Assembly: GCF_022601715.1 (NCBI RefSeq)
Contig: NZ_JAKVIM010000020.1
Coordinates: 1 to 64,000, forward strand
DNA: 64,000 nt
Reading direction: 5' to 3'
Source of the DNA: Acinetobacter zhairuonensis
GTDB lineage: Bacteria > Pseudomonadota > Gammaproteobacteria > Pseudomonadales > Moraxellaceae
The number at the start of each line of letters is the position of its first letter. The first letter of the stretch is position 1. Below are positions 25,642-35,856 of the stretch, in pieces. Made by a program: the position numbers and the translations under genes. The notes below the pieces were generated by a model. That model saw nothing but the letters and a program-made list of their open reading frames with translations, was not told where the DNA came from and made no database searches.

Positions 25642-27093
25642 TTGCAAACTTTGCGCGCGTCAAAATGTGGTTTATCCACCGCTCAATTACCCTCTACTAT
25701 TCTTGATGTGATTGATGCCTTAACCAAGGCAGGCTACGAAGCATATATCGTAGGGGGCGGGGTTCGCGACTTAATGTTAGGCCTTAATCCAAAAGATTAT
25801 GATGCCGTAACCAATGCTACACCTTCACAAATTAAAGAAGTGTTTGGTCGTCGTTGCCGTATTATTGGTCGTCGTTTCGAGTTGGCTCATGTCTATTCTG
25901 GGCGCGAACTGATTGAAGTCGCGACATTCCGTGCACCACCAAAAAAAGCAGTGACTTCCGCCGCTGGGATGATCCTGCGTGATAATAACTGGGGTACGAT
26001 CGAGCAAGATTTTGCCCGTCGAGACTTCTCGATCAATGCACTGTACTACCAACCACGTAAAGGGATTGTGCTCGACTTCTGTCATGCGGTCGAAGACATT
26101 CAAAGTCGCACCTTACGTTTACTGGGCGATCCTCAATTACGTTTTGAGGAAGATCCAGTGCGCATGCTGCGTGCATTGCGCTTTTCAGCCAAATTAAAAT
26201 TCAGTATTGATCCAAAAATTCTCGAAATTTTTACCCCTGAACGGACGCAGTTATTGCGTGATGTTTCACCGCACCGTCTTTATGATGAGTCACAAAAACT
26301 ATTTACGATGGGACACTTATATCAAGTGTTACCAATGTTGATTGATTTTGGGATTTGGCGTCAGTTATTTGCAGAGATTCGTCCTGAAATTACGCCATTT
26401 ATTGAGCGTGCCGCAAAAAACACCGATCAACGGATTCAAATCGGTAAAACCATTAACCCTGCATTTTTCTATGCAGTGTTGTTATGGAAACCCTTCTTAG
26501 AGCGTTGTGATTTTTATCTGCAAAAAGGTGTAGTACCCGCAGAAGCACGTGCTCAAGCGGGACTAGATGTGTTGAAACGTCAAGCAACGCGTACGGTCAT
26601 TCCTCGTTTTGCGGAAACCTTTATTCGGGAAGTCTGGGAAATGCAAACCCGCTTATTAAACCCGAAACCACAACAAATTGAGGCATTGTCTAATCATGCG
26701 CGTTTCCGTGCTGGTTTTGACTTCCTGTTGCTGCGTGAAAAAGCAGGTGATAACACCACACAATCCATGGGTAGTTGGTGGGATGCTTATCAGCTGATGT
26801 CGACTGACGAAAAAGAGCGTGCGATTGGTCAATATAATCGACAGCGCGCGAAAATTCGTCGTAAAGCAGCGACACATGAGGATGTGCCAGAGGTAAAAAC
26901 TGGTGTGGAAATTGAGCCTTTGGTTCAAGAGCAGGAAAGCCGAAGTCGTCGTAGTCGAAAAGCCAAAGCGCCTGAAAGCAATTCACAGAATGTCACTCAG
27001 GGTGCATCTGAATTAGGTCACGATCATCCAATTCTCAAAAGAAAGCGTGTGCAGCGTGATTTAAGCCAAGTTGTTTTTGGACCGACACAATGA
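25642..27093 (+). CDS. pcnB: Poly(A) polymerase I, non-ATG start
   Basis: This 483-residue class II nucleotidyltransferase adds poly(A) tails to RNA 3' ends for decay. The head domain has YIVGGGVRDLMLG and PKDYDAVTNATP with the catalytic acidic pair, then RRDFSINALYY and RFEEDPVRMLRALRF. A basic RRSRKAKAP tail and KRKRVQRD follow. No in-frame ATG exists near the expected start. The best start is TTG 25642, nine bases after AGGAGA. E. coli pcnB also uses a rare non-AUG codon (AUU) that keeps the enzyme scarce. It overlaps folK by four bases (ATGA). Confidence 0.9.
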   Translation: MQTLRASKCGLSTAQLPSTILDVIDALTKAGYEAYIVGGGVRDLMLGLNPKDYDAVTNATPSQIKEVFGRRCRIIGRRFELAHVYSGRELIEVATFRAPPKKAVTSAAGMILRDNNWGTIEQDFARRDFSINALYYQPRKGIVLDFCHAVEDIQSRTLRLLGDPQLRFEEDPVRMLRALRFSAKLKFSIDPKILEIFTPERTQLLRDVSPHRLYDESQKLFTMGHLYQVLPMLIDFGIWRQLFAEIRPEITPFIERAAKNTDQRIQIGKTINPAFFYAVLLWKPFLERCDFYLQKGVVPAEARAQAGLDVLKRQATRTVIPRFAETFIREVWEMQTRLLNPKPQQIEALSNHARFRAGFDFLLLREKAGDNTTQSMGSWWDAYQLMSTDEKERAIGQYNRQRAKIRRKAATHEDVPEVKTGVEIEPLVQEQESRSRRSRKAKAPESNSQNVTQGASELGHDHPILKRKRVQRDLSQVVFGPTQ

Positions 27094-27578
27094 TGATTGT
27101 TAGCTATATCGGCTTGGGCAGTAATTTGGGTGATTCACGCCAAATCTTGACTGAAGCCATTCAAAAATTAGCAAGCTTAGGCTCAGTTCAAACCTCCAAA
27201 CTGTATCAAAGCCCACCAATGGGTCCTCAAGATCAGCCGCATTATTTGAATGCGGTCGCTCGTTTAGAAACAGAGTTATCTGCATTAGATTTGCTGGATC
27301 AATTACAGCAATTTGAGCAGGAAGCTGGGCGTGTGCGTCTGCGCCGTTGGGGGGAACGGACTTTGGATCTGGATGTGTTGCTCTATGGCAATCAACAGAT
27401 TCAAAATGAACGTTTAACCGTGCCTCATGTTGGCATTTTAGAGCGCGATTTTGTGGTTATTCCCTTATTGGATTTAGACCCAAACTTACATATACAGGGA
27501 CACCGATTAGATAATCTGGCGTTATTACAGCATACAACTTTAACTGAAGTTGCTGATCAATGCTGGGCCAATATTTAA
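27090..27578 (+). CDS. folK: 6-hydroxymethyl-7,8-dihydropterin pyrophosphokinase
   Basis: This 162-residue HPPK transfers pyrophosphate from ATP to hydroxymethyl-dihydropterin in folate synthesis. SYIGLGSNLGDSRQ at the start, the RLRRWGERTLDLDVLLYG block with its paired Asp metal ligands, and PHVGILERDFVVIPL are all conserved. Its ATG overlaps the pcnB stop in ATGA, giving translational coupling. The pcnB-folK-panB-panC order is common in gammaproteobacteria. Confidence 0.95.
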   Translation: MMIVSYIGLGSNLGDSRQILTEAIQKLASLGSVQTSKLYQSPPMGPQDQPHYLNAVARLETELSALDLLDQLQQFEQEAGRVRLRRWGERTLDLDVLLYGNQQIQNERLTVPHVGILERDFVVIPLLDLDPNLHIQGHRLDNLALLQHTTLTEVADQCWANI

Positions 27579-27621
27579 TCACTAAAGGTATGTTCTAGGA
27601 ACTTCTAAAGAGGAACATCTC

Positions 27622-28431
27622 ATGATTAGTCTGAGTGACTTAAGACAATTTAAACAAGATGGACGTAAGTTTTCATGCTTAACTTGCTACGATGCGAGCA
27701 TGGCAAAAGCCATGGAACTTGCTGAAGTTGATACGATTTTAATTGGTGACTCTTTAGGAATGGCGATACAAGGTCGTGATTCAACTTTACCTGTAACTGT
27801 TGAAGACATGGCGTATCACACGGCAGCCGTTCGCCGTGGTAATCAACATGCGTTGATTATGACCGATTTACCATTTATGTCTTATGCAACACTTAATGAT
27901 GCCTTAGTGAGTGCCAAAACTGTGATGCAAGCAGGCGCGCAGATGGTCAAAATTGAAGGCGGTGCATGGTTAAGTGAAACCGTTGAGGTATTAACACGTA
28001 ATGGTATTCCAGTCTGTGTGCATTTGGGTTTAACTCCTCAGTCAGTACATGTTTTGGGTGGCTATAAACTACAAGCACGTTCACGTGAAGCAGCAGATAA
28101 ATTGCTTGCAGATTGTCAGGCAGTCGTTGATGCAGGTGCGGCAGTATTATTGCTTGAGTGTGTGCCAGCACAATTGGGTCAAGAAGTTACAGCGTGTTTC
28201 CCGCATATTCCTGTGATTGGGATTGGTGCCGGGGTGGAAACCGATGGACAAGTCTTGGTGGTGCAAGATATGCTCGGTTTGACTTTCGGACGTGTAGCGA
28301 AATTCGTACGCAATTTTATGAAAGAACAAGCTGGGGAAACTGCAATTTTAGATGCATTTAAAGCCTATCATGCAGCGGTGCTTGATCAATCCTTTCCAGC
28401 CAAAGAACATACTTTTCAAGTAGAGCTGTAA
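27622..28431 (+). CDS. panB: 3-methyl-2-oxobutanoate hydroxymethyltransferase
   Basis: This 269-residue TIM-barrel enzyme transfers a hydroxymethyl group from methylene-THF to ketoisovalerate, the first step to pantothenate. Motifs include [30 protein letters not shown] with metal-binding Asp, VKIEGG, and the catalytic [11 protein letters not shown], then IGIGAG. The length equals the E. coli enzyme. AGAGGAAC precedes the ATG. The panC start follows the stop after one base. Confidence 0.96.
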   Translation: MISLSDLRQFKQDGRKFSCLTCYDASMAKAMELAEVDTILIGDSLGMAIQGRDSTLPVTVEDMAYHTAAVRRGNQHALIMTDLPFMSYATLNDALVSAKTVMQAGAQMVKIEGGAWLSETVEVLTRNGIPVCVHLGLTPQSVHVLGGYKLQARSREAADKLLADCQAVVDAGAAVLLLECVPAQLGQEVTACFPHIPVIGIGAGVETDGQVLVVQDMLGLTFGRVAKFVRNFMKEQAGETAILDAFKAYHAAVLDQSFPAKEHTFQVEL

Positions 28432-28432
28432 T

Positions 28433-29281
28433 ATGAAGACTGAAACAACAATACAAGGCTTAGCGGCATCATTACAACCAGCTCGTACTGCGCGAAAAAT
28501 TATCGGCTTTGTGCCGACCATGGGGAATTTACACCAAGGTCATTTGAACCTTGTGCGTGAAGCACGCAAACTTTGTGATGTAGTGGTGGTGAGTATCTTT
28601 GTTAATCCAATCCAGTTTGGACCGAATGAAGACTTTGATAATTATCCACGTACTTTGGATCAAGACAGTCAGCTTTTGGCAGATGTGGGTTGTGATATTA
28701 TTTTTGCCCCATCGGTCGAGCAAATGTACGGCAAACTGCCTCGTTTAACCAATATTAGCGTCTCAAATATCACCGATGATTTGTGCGGTAAACAGCGTCC
28801 AGGTCATTTTGATGGCGTTGCAGTGGTGGTAACAAAGTTATTTAATATCGTTCAGCCGAATTATGCTTTCTTTGGTCAGAAAGACTTTCAGCAGTTGGCA
28901 GTCATTCGCCAGTTGGTACGTGACTTGAACATTCCACTGGAAGTGATTGGTGTGCCAATTGCTCGTGCTGAAGATGGCTTGGCTTTAAGTTCGCGTAATG
29001 GCTATTTGAGCGAAGAGCAACGCAAAACGGCACCTGTTATTTTTCAAAGTTTGAAAAAAGCTGAAGCAGAGTTACAGCAAGGCACTGATTTAACAGAAGT
29101 GTTAGAGAATATTAAAACCACATTGACAACCGCGGGTCTGGTTGTGGACTATGTGGAAGCACGTACACCAAACTTGCAAGCAATTGATCAGTTCAATCAG
29201 GATCTTGTTTTGTTTGTGGCAGCAAAATTGGGCACAACCCGACTCATCGATAATTTGCAGGTTAAGCATACTGCAGCATAA
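28433..29281 (+). CDS. panC: Pantothenate synthetase
   Basis: This 282-residue ATP-dependent ligase joins pantoate and beta-alanine. It has the nucleotidyl-transferase motifs [17 protein letters not shown] (HIGH-type) and the KMSKS-like region near [10 protein letters not shown], plus [19 protein letters not shown] and [12 protein letters not shown] for substrate binding. One base separates it from panB, so the two are translationally coupled. Its end is 22 bases before rapZ. Confidence 0.96.
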   Translation: MKTETTIQGLAASLQPARTARKIIGFVPTMGNLHQGHLNLVREARKLCDVVVVSIFVNPIQFGPNEDFDNYPRTLDQDSQLLADVGCDIIFAPSVEQMYGKLPRLTNISVSNITDDLCGKQRPGHFDGVAVVVTKLFNIVQPNYAFFGQKDFQQLAVIRQLVRDLNIPLEVIGVPIARAEDGLALSSRNGYLSEEQRKTAPVIFQSLKKAEAELQQGTDLTEVLENIKTTLTTAGLVVDYVEARTPNLQAIDQFNQDLVLFVAAKLGTTRLIDNLQVKHTAA

Positions 29282-29303
29282 AACATCAAGGAATAGCTTT
29301 GCC

Positions 29304-30155
29304 ATGAAGCGCATTTTGATTGTGACGGGACAATCTGGTTCAGGTAAGTCATCTGCATTGCAGGTACTGGAAGATTTAGGTTATTACTGCATTGATAATT
29401 TGCCTTTAGCATTGCTGCCCGAGATTGTCGAGAAGCTGGATCATGAAAATAATCTAGAGCAGCTCGCACTTGGCGTTGATGTCCGTAGTACCCGTGCAGA
29501 TTTACAAGAGTTCGATCATGTTTTTGAACTGTTGTTAAGGCACGGGGTGGTCGACATTATTTATCTGACCACACGTGATCAGGAGCTGATTGCACGTTTT
29601 AGTGCTTCCAGACGTCCGCATCCGTTATCCAATCGTTTTAAAAGTTTGAATGAATGTATACAGGAAGAAAAAACATTATTACTTCCGATACAATTGCGTT
29701 CTACAGTACATATTGATACAACTGATAAAAGTGTGCATGATTTGAAGCATACTTTATTGTCTAAACTTGGACAGTCCGATAACTTAATTGTGATTTTGCA
29801 GTCATTTGGCTACAAGCACGGTATTCCTTTAGATGCCGACTACGTCTTTGATGTGCGTCATTTACCGAATCCGCATTGGGATTTAGAGTTGCGGGAATAT
29901 TCTGGTTTAGATGTACCAGTACAAAATTTTTTAGAACAAAGCCCACAGACCAATGAAATGTTTAAAGACATTTATCATTTTTTGGACAAGTGGTTACCTG
30001 CATTTGCGGAAGGGCATCGTCACTACATCACGATCTCTATCGGCTGTACAGGTGGACAGCATCGTTCTGTTTATATTGTGGATAGACTGAAAAAAGCCCT
30101 TGAGGAAAATTGGTCTATTCAGGTCCTACATCGAGAAATGAAGCATTGGTCATGA
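29304..30155 (+). CDS. rapZ: RNase adapter protein RapZ
   Basis: This 283-residue protein has an N-terminal P-loop, GQSGSGKS at residues 9-16, a Walker-B-like LALGVDVRS, and a C-terminal domain with [16 protein letters not shown]. In E. coli it binds glucosamine-6-phosphate and presents the small RNA GlmZ to RNase E. I start at ATG 29304, with AAGGAA upstream. The open frame extends back into panC but that part is not conserved. It overlaps ptsO by four bases, a standard RapZ-NPr pairing, although ptsN and hpf are not beside it here. Confidence 0.94.
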   Translation: MKRILIVTGQSGSGKSSALQVLEDLGYYCIDNLPLALLPEIVEKLDHENNLEQLALGVDVRSTRADLQEFDHVFELLLRHGVVDIIYLTTRDQELIARFSASRRPHPLSNRFKSLNECIQEEKTLLLPIQLRSTVHIDTTDKSVHDLKHTLLSKLGQSDNLIVILQSFGYKHGIPLDADYVFDVRHLPNPHWDLELREYSGLDVPVQNFLEQSPQTNEMFKDIYHFLDKWLPAFAEGHRHYITISIGCTGGQHRSVYIVDRLKKALEENWSIQVLHREMKHWS

Positions 30156-30421
30156 TTGACACAACTGTTGACGTAATTAATAAACTAGGGTTACATGCGC
30201 GTGCATCTGGCAAACTCATTGAAGTAACCACCAAATTCAAATCATCTATCCAAATTGGAAAAGGTGATAAACTGGTCGATGCGAAAAACATTATGTCTTT
30301 ACTGATGCTAGGCGCAGGTAAAGGCACCACTTTACGTTTAGTGATTGATGGGACAGATGAGGAAAAAGCACTGTCCGAAGTTCAAGCACTATTTGCAGCA
30401 AAATTTTACGAGGCAGATTAA
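30152..30421 (+). CDS. ptsO: Phosphocarrier protein NPr of the nitrogen PTS
   Basis: This 89-residue HPr-family protein has the phosphorylatable His15 in [11 protein letters not shown]. At the regulatory Ser46 position it has Asn ([11 protein letters not shown]), so HPr-kinase control is not expected. It relays phosphate from PtsP to PtsN, linking nitrogen and carbon signals to potassium and envelope control. I use ATG 30152, which overlaps the rapZ stop as ATGA. darP begins two bases after its stop. Confidence 0.92.
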   Translation: MIDTTVDVINKLGLHARASGKLIEVTTKFKSSIQIGKGDKLVDAKNIMSLLMLGAGKGTTLRLVIDGTDEEKALSEVQALFAAKFYEAD

Positions 30422-30423
30422 CC

Positions 30424-30957
30424 GTGGCACGTCGACCGAACCGTTTTACTGACGAAGACTTCGAAATTTTAGAAGGACGTGCAAGTAAAACCGAACAAAA
30501 GAAAGCAGTTCAGCGTATGGCTGCTTTAGGTGAACAGTTGGCGCAACTGAGTCCAAAACAAATTCAGCAACTTCCTGTGGATGAGCGTCTAATTGATGCC
30601 ATTTTGGATGCGCAAACGATTACCTCGCATGAAGCGCGTCGTCGCCAATTTCAACGTGTGGGTAAGTTATTACGTAACGAAGATGAGACTGTGATCTTGT
30701 CGTATTTAACCCCGCAGCAAGGTGCAAAGAAAACTGCTCAGCTGCAGCGTTGGGTGGATCGGATTATTAAAGAAGGTGATCCGATCATCAATGAGTTCTG
30801 TAAAGTCCATAATGCGGCAGAGCGTCACACTCTACGTCAGCATGCTTTGCGTATTCACCGTGATATGGCAAAAGAGATAACTGAAGCAGAATTGGCTGAA
30901 TCAAAGCTCAAACTCTTCAACTATGTGCAGCAGGTTGCTTTGCTCTCTGATAACTAA
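30424..30957 (+). CDS. darP: DarP (YjgA, DUF615), 50S assembly factor
   Basis: This 177-residue highly charged helical protein starts at GTG 30424 with MARRPNRFTDEDFEI. It contains the family blocks SKTEQKKAVQRM, LPVDERLIDAILDAQTI, RRRQFQRVGKLLR, and a C-terminal LRQHALRIHRDMAKE. DarP associates with late 50S ribosomal intermediates. It is the last gene of the rapZ-ptsO-darP cluster and is closed by a terminator 11 bases later. Confidence 0.93.
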   Translation: MARRPNRFTDEDFEILEGRASKTEQKKAVQRMAALGEQLAQLSPKQIQQLPVDERLIDAILDAQTITSHEARRRQFQRVGKLLRNEDETVILSYLTPQQGAKKTAQLQRWVDRIIKEGDPIINEFCKVHNAAERHTLRQHALRIHRDMAKEITEAELAESKLKLFNYVQQVALLSDN

Positions 30958-30968
30958 TCGAGTTGAAC

Positions 30969-30998
30969 AAAAAAGCACTTCATTTGAAGTGCTTTTTT
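30969..30998. terminator. Bidirectional terminator after darP
   Basis: AAAAAAGCACTTC pairs with GAAGTGCTTTTTT around ATTT. It lies between darP and the oppositely oriented acyl-CoA synthetase gene and can serve both. Confidence 0.92.
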
Positions 30999-31046
30999 AT
31001 TGCTATTGGAGTCATCTTTTAGACGTCACTGCTTTTAAAGATGAAT

Positions 31047-32690
31047 TTAACTAAACTCACCAATAGCACGTTCTTTAGCCCAGTCCCGCAACACGAATTT
31101 CTGTAGTTTGCCTGTCGAGGTCTTTGGAATTTCAGTGATCACAATATCTTTCGGTACTTTAAAACGTGCCAAATGTTCTTGGCAGAAGCTGATGATTTCT
31201 TCAGGGGTCACAGATTTTCCTTCTTTCAGCTCAATAAAGGCACATGGGACTTCTTGCCAACGTGGATCAGGTTTGGCCACTACAGCAGCCGTCAGAATGG
31301 CTGGATGTCGATACAGCACTTCTTCAACTTCTAAGGATGAAATATTTTCACCACCTGAAATAATCACATCTTTGGAGCGGTCGGTAATTTTGGCATAGCC
31401 ATCAGGTTGGCAAACTGCCAAATCACCTGTATGGAACCATCCGCCTTTAAAGGCTTCTGCCGTGGCTTCAGGATTTTTCAGATAACCTTTCATGACAATG
31501 TTACCGCGGAACATGATCTCACCCATGGTGATGCCATCTTTGGGTACAGGTTCTAAAGTTTCTGGATCAAGCACTTTCATGCCGTCTTGAAGTGGATAAG
31601 GCACACCTTGGCGCGAATGCAGTTGAGCTTGTTCTTGAATGCTTAATTCACTCCAGCCCGCTTGCGATGCACAGAGAGCAGATGGACCATAAGTTTCGGT
31701 AAGACCATAGACATGAGTGACATTTATGCCGATATTGCGCATGCCTTCAATAATGGCAGCAGGTGGCGCAGCACCCGCCACCATGACTTCGACACGATGT
31801 TCGAGCTTGATTTGCTGTTGTTCTGGTGTGTTAATCAGCATTGATAATACGATTGGAGCACCACAGAAATAATCCACTTGGTGTTCAGCAATCAGTTTAA
31901 AGATGAGTTCTGGATCAACCTTACGTAAGCAAATATTGGTACCACCATTGGCCGCCATGGTCCAAGCAAAACACCAGCCATTGCAATGGAATAGAGGGAG
32001 AGTCCATAAATATGTGGCACGAGGGGTCATGCCACAGGCGATAATGTTGCTGGCAGCATTGATGTATGCCCCGCGATGGTGATAAACCACCCCTTTAGGG
32101 TTACCCGTGGTACCAGAGGTGTAGTTTAAACTAATGGCGTCCCACTCATCGTTTGGTAACTGCCATTCAAATTCAGCATCACCGTCGGCAAGCCAGTCCT
32201 CATATTCAATTTGCCCGATTGGGGTGGAGAAGCATTGTTCATATTCCTCATCATCCACATCAATCACATAAATTGAATGCGAAACCAAACTCAACGCTTC
32301 TTTGGCGAGCGCTGCGAATTCAGGATCGACCAAGAGGACTTTAGTTTCGGCATGCTCCAGCATGAAGGCAATGGTTTTAGCATCTAAGCGGGTATTTAAA
32401 GTATTGAGTACCGCACCAATCATTGGCACAGCAAAGTGGGCTTCAATCATGGCAGGAATATTGGGTAACAGTACAGACACCGTATCGTTTTTACCAATGC
32501 CTAAATTTTGCAACTGATGTGCAAACTGACGGCAACGGTTGTAGGTTTCTCGCCAGCTGATATGTCGCTTGCCATGAACAATCGCATCTTGATGCGGATA
32601 AATATAAGCCGCGCGTTCTAAGTAACGCAGCGGAGAAAGCGCTACAAAATTCGCGGGGGTGCGCGGTAGTTCATCATAGGCAGCAACCAT
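31047..32690 (-). CDS. AMP-binding acyl-CoA synthetase
   Basis: This 547-residue ANL-superfamily ligase activates a carboxylic acid through an acyl-adenylate and joins it to CoA. It has the P-loop YTSGTTGNPKGVVYHH, the A5-like YGLTETYGPS, GWFHTGDLA, and the catalytic lysine in PKTSTGKLQKF near the C terminus. The overall sequence resembles the medium/short-chain group that includes 3-methylmercaptopropionyl-CoA ligase (DmdB). The true substrate is open. GGAG lies seven bases before the ATG. It stands alone and is convergent with darP. Confidence 0.88.
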   Translation of the reverse strand: MVAAYDELPRTPANFVALSPLRYLERAAYIYPHQDAIVHGKRHISWRETYNRCRQFAHQLQNLGIGKNDTVSVLLPNIPAMIEAHFAVPMIGAVLNTLNTRLDAKTIAFMLEHAETKVLLVDPEFAALAKEALSLVSHSIYVIDVDDEEYEQCFSTPIGQIEYEDWLADGDAEFEWQLPNDEWDAISLNYTSGTTGNPKGVVYHHRGAYINAASNIIACGMTPRATYLWTLPLFHCNGWCFAWTMAANGGTNICLRKVDPELIFKLIAEHQVDYFCGAPIVLSMLINTPEQQQIKLEHRVEVMVAGAAPPAAIIEGMRNIGINVTHVYGLTETYGPSALCASQAGWSELSIQEQAQLHSRQGVPYPLQDGMKVLDPETLEPVPKDGITMGEIMFRGNIVMKGYLKNPEATAEAFKGGWFHTGDLAVCQPDGYAKITDRSKDVIISGGENISSLEVEEVLYRHPAILTAAVVAKPDPRWQEVPCAFIELKEGKSVTPEEIISFCQEHLARFKVPKDIVITEIPKTSTGKLQKFVLRDWAKERAIGEFS

Positions 32691-33140
32691 GTAACAACTC
32701 CATGTATATTTATTATCATCGATGTTTTAAAGATAAGCCTTTCAGAATCGAAGTGCATTTATGCTTTAGTCGAGTGAATGTTTATTTATAAGATAATGAA
32801 TTTTATGTAGAAATAATTTAATGTTTTAATTTAATGAATCTAAATTCATAAATATGATTAAATTCAATAATATATAAAAAGGAAGAATGTGTGTTCGTTT
32901 TTTAATCTTTTTTTGTAAGTGAAGTCAATCTATAGTAGCTAAAAATAAATATGAACGACAACAACGCTAAAATGATTCTAAAGGGTTCAAATGCATAAAA
33001 AATGACTATTTTCTGGTTGGGACAAGATTTATAGGGCGAAAAGGTTTTATCCAACCCTGAACACGTGTAAAATTCTTAGCAGTTTTTTATACACCGTTTT
33101 TATCTTTTGAGGTTCTGCCTCGATCATAATCTCGCGGTGA
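32691..33140. other. AT-rich region between the acyl-CoA synthetase gene and thrS
   Basis: No gene is visible. The left two-thirds is very AT-rich. A possible weak thrS promoter has TTTTAT and TAAAAT (33068-33073) 17 bp apart, which would give a leader of roughly 100 bases. Confidence in that promoter is low. The leader hairpin is listed separately. Confidence 0.4.
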
Positions 33141-33141
33141 C

Positions 33142-33162
33142 ATGCTCCATGGTACGGGGCAT
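33142..33162 (+). promoter_or_regulatory. thrS leader hairpin mimicking the tRNA-Thr anticodon arm
   Basis: ATGCTCC (33142-33148) pairs with GGGGCAT (33156-33162), with one T-G pair, to form a 7-bp stem with the seven-base loop AUGGUAC. Aligned as an anticodon loop, this has U at position 33, GGU at 34-36 (a Thr anticodon) and A at 37. It ends eight bases before the AAGGA ribosome-binding site of thrS. In E. coli, ThrRS represses its own mRNA by binding such a tRNA-Thr mimic just upstream of the start. Confidence 0.7.
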
Positions 33163-33182
33163 CACTCCTTAAGGATTTTTTT

Positions 33183-35105
33183 ATGCCAATTATCACTTTG
33201 CCAAATGGCGATCAAAAACAGTTTGATCAAGCCGTATCTGTGATGGACGTTGCTTTAAGCATTGGTCCTGGTCTTGCAAAAAATACAGTCGCAGGTCGTG
33301 TGAATGACCGTTTGGTGGATGCATCGGATTTAATTACCGAAGATGCAACACTGCAAATTATTACGCCTAAAGATGATGAAGGTGTTGAAATCATTCGTCA
33401 CTCTTGTGCGCACTTGGTGGGTCACGCAGTTAAGCAGCTTTTCCCTGAAGCAAAGATGGTGATTGGTCCTGTCATTGAAGAAGGTTTCTACTATGATATC
33501 TGGATGCCACGTCCATTTACATTAGATGATATGGCAGCCATCGAAGAGCGTATGAAAAAGCTCATCGACCAAGACTATGATGTCATTAAAAAAATGACTC
33601 CGCGTGACGAAGTGATTGCAGAATTCACAGCGCGTGGTGAAGAATATAAGTTACGCTTGATCGCAGACATGCCTGAAGAAACACAAATGGGCTTGTACTA
33701 CCATCAAGATTATTTGGATATGTGCCGTGGTCCACACGTACCCAACACCAAATTCTTAAAATCATTCAAGCTGACTAAAATTTCTGGCGCTTACTGGCGC
33801 GGTGATGCGAAGAATGAACAGCTACAACGTATTTATGGTACAGCGTGGGCGGACAAGAAACAGCTTGCTGCTTATGTGAAACGTATTGAAGAAGCTGAAA
33901 AGCGTGACCACCGTAAAATTGGTAAAGCCTTAGACTTGTTCCATATGCAAGAAGAAGCACCTGGTATGGTGTTCTGGCATCCAAATGGCTGGACTATTTA
34001 CCAAGTCCTTGAGCAATACATGCGTAAAGTTCAGCAGGACAATGGTTATCTTGAGATTAAAACTCCGCAGATCGTAGACTTTACGCTGTGGGAAAAGTCT
34101 GGTCATGCGGCAAACTATGCAGACAACATGTTCACGACTCATTCTGAAAGTCGTAACTATGCAGTAAAACCAATGAACTGCCCATGTCACGTGCAAGTGT
34201 TTAACCAAGGCTTGAAATCTTACCGCGATTTGCCTATTCGTTTAGCAGAGTTTGGTTCATGTCACCGTAACGAACCATCGGGTTCATTACACGGTATTAT
34301 GCGTGTTCGTGGCTTTACGCAAGATGATGCTCATATTTTCTGTACCAAAGAGCAGATTGGACCAGAAGTTGCTGACTTTATTAAGTTAACGCTTGATGTG
34401 TATAAAGACTTCGGCTTTGAAGAAGTTCAAATGAAATTATCGACTCGCCCAGAAAAGCGTGTCGGTGATGATGCACTTTGGGATATGGCAGAAAAATCTT
34501 TAGCTGATGCTTTAGATGCTGCGGGTCTGGCTTGGGAATTGCAACCGGGCGAAGGTGCGTTCTATGGCCCGAAAATTGAATTCTCGCTAAAAGACTGCTT
34601 AGGTCGCGTATGGCAATGTGGTACAATTCAGTGTGACTTCAACTTACCAGAACGTTTAGATGCTTCGTATGTCACTGAAGACAATGATCGTGATCAGCCT
34701 GTGATGTTGCATCGTGCAATTCTTGGCAGTTTCGAACGTTTTATTGGTATACTTATTGAACACTATGCGGGCTTTATGCCACCATGGTTAGCGCCAGTTC
34801 AAGCATGTGTCATGAATATTACCGATTCTCAAGCTGAAGCTTGTGAGTCTGTCGTTGCTAAACTTAAAGAAAGCGGTATTCGCGCGATTTCTGACTTGAG
34901 AAATGAGAAAATCGGCTTTAAGATTCGTGAACGTACATTAGAGCGTATTCCATACTTATTGGTTCTTGGTGACCGTGAAGTAGAGGAAGGTACCGTAAAC
35001 GTGCGTACCCGCTCTGGAAAAAATTTGGGTACTATGTCAATCGACGCTTTCGTTGACCTAGTAAAAGCAGCCGTTGCCGAACGCGGCCGGTACATTGTGG
35101 AGTAA
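33183..35105 (+). CDS. thrS: Threonyl-tRNA synthetase
   Basis: This 640-residue class II synthetase matches the E. coli length. It has an N-terminal TGS domain, then the editing domain with the [11 protein letters not shown] zinc-like motif, and the catalytic core with [25 protein letters not shown] (motif 2) and [21 protein letters not shown] (motif 3). An anticodon-binding domain closes the protein. It charges tRNA-Thr and clears mischarged Ser-tRNA. infC begins five bases after its stop. An upstream hairpin suggests autogenous translational control. Confidence 0.97.
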   Translation: MPIITLPNGDQKQFDQAVSVMDVALSIGPGLAKNTVAGRVNDRLVDASDLITEDATLQIITPKDDEGVEIIRHSCAHLVGHAVKQLFPEAKMVIGPVIEEGFYYDIWMPRPFTLDDMAAIEERMKKLIDQDYDVIKKMTPRDEVIAEFTARGEEYKLRLIADMPEETQMGLYYHQDYLDMCRGPHVPNTKFLKSFKLTKISGAYWRGDAKNEQLQRIYGTAWADKKQLAAYVKRIEEAEKRDHRKIGKALDLFHMQEEAPGMVFWHPNGWTIYQVLEQYMRKVQQDNGYLEIKTPQIVDFTLWEKSGHAANYADNMFTTHSESRNYAVKPMNCPCHVQVFNQGLKSYRDLPIRLAEFGSCHRNEPSGSLHGIMRVRGFTQDDAHIFCTKEQIGPEVADFIKLTLDVYKDFGFEEVQMKLSTRPEKRVGDDALWDMAEKSLADALDAAGLAWELQPGEGAFYGPKIEFSLKDCLGRVWQCGTIQCDFNLPERLDASYVTEDNDRDQPVMLHRAILGSFERFIGILIEHYAGFMPPWLAPVQACVMNITDSQAEACESVVAKLKESGIRAISDLRNEKIGFKIRERTLERIPYLLVLGDREVEEGTVNVRTRSGKNLGTMSIDAFVDLVKAAVAERGRYIVE

Positions 35106-35110
35106 CAGCG

Positions 35111-35662
35111 ATTAAACAGCCTGACCGTAATCAACAGGGCGGTAACAAATCAAACCGTCCTGCTTTGAATGATGAAATTCGTGCGAAAGAAGTTCGTCTT
35201 GTAGACGAAAATGGTGAGCAAAAAGGTATTGTGAGCTTGGCAGATGCATTGCGCGCTGCTGAAAGTGTTGAGCTTGATCTTGTAGAGATCGTGGCAAACG
35301 CTGAACCACCTGTTTGTAAAATCATGGACTTCAATAAGCATTTGTTTGATCTGAAGCAAAAGCAGAAAGAAGCGAAGAAAAAACAACATCAAGTGCAGGT
35401 TAAAGAAATCAAGCTCCGCCCTGCAACGGATGTTGGTGATTACAACGTAAAATTACGTGCAATTATCAAGTTCCTTGAAGAAGGTAACAAGGTAAAAATC
35501 ACATTACGCTTCCGTGGTCGTGAAATGGCTCACCAGCAGTTAGGTTTAGCTCAATTGCAAAAAATTGAAGCCGACGTAGCTGAGTTTGGTGTTGTTGAGC
35601 AAGCACCAAAAATGGAAGGTCGTCAAATGGGTATGTTGCTTGGACCGAAAAAGAAAAAGTAA
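35111..35662 (+). CDS. infC: Translation initiation factor IF-3 with AUU start codon
   Basis: This 183-residue IF-3 aligns in full only if translation starts at ATT 35111, with GTGGAG about eight bases upstream. The N-terminal stretch [17 protein letters not shown] then leads into [19 protein letters not shown], as in E. coli (the first codon is decoded as Met). Other motifs are [13 protein letters not shown], then [19 protein letters not shown] and the C-terminal [16 protein letters not shown] starts let IF-3 discriminate against its own mRNA and so autoregulate. It lies five bases after thrS and is ended by a terminator instead of continuing to rpmI. Confidence 0.95.
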   Translation: MKQPDRNQQGGNKSNRPALNDEIRAKEVRLVDENGEQKGIVSLADALRAAESVELDLVEIVANAEPPVCKIMDFNKHLFDLKQKQKEAKKKQHQVQVKEIKLRPATDVGDYNVKLRAIIKFLEEGNKVKITLRFRGREMAHQQLGLAQLQKIEADVAEFGVVEQAPKMEGRQMGMLLGPKKKK

Positions 35663-35673
35663 GACTCCGTTTG

Positions 35674-35705
35674 AAAAAAGCACTGCATTAGCAGTGCTTT
35701 TTTTT
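35674..35705 (+). terminator. Intrinsic terminator after infC
   Basis: AAAAAAGCACTGC pairs with GCAGTGCTTTTTT around ATTA, and eight T follow the stem. It separates thrS-infC from the genes downstream. Confidence 0.93.
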
Positions 35706-35856
35706 ACAAAAAAGAAAGAGAATTTGATGTTGTTTAATTCAGGTTTTTGACGATATAGCTAGAGATGAAATTCATCATTTGAGACTGCTGTAGCAAGAAA
35801 AAGCATGTTATAACTACAGCTTCATTAAACCAAGCAAAGAAAAAGATAGGGTAAAA

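Noticed and set aside
29142-29303. Upstream extension of rapZ into panC
   Set aside because: The residues are a different frame of panC. The conserved P-loop start is at 29304, with a ribosome-binding site.
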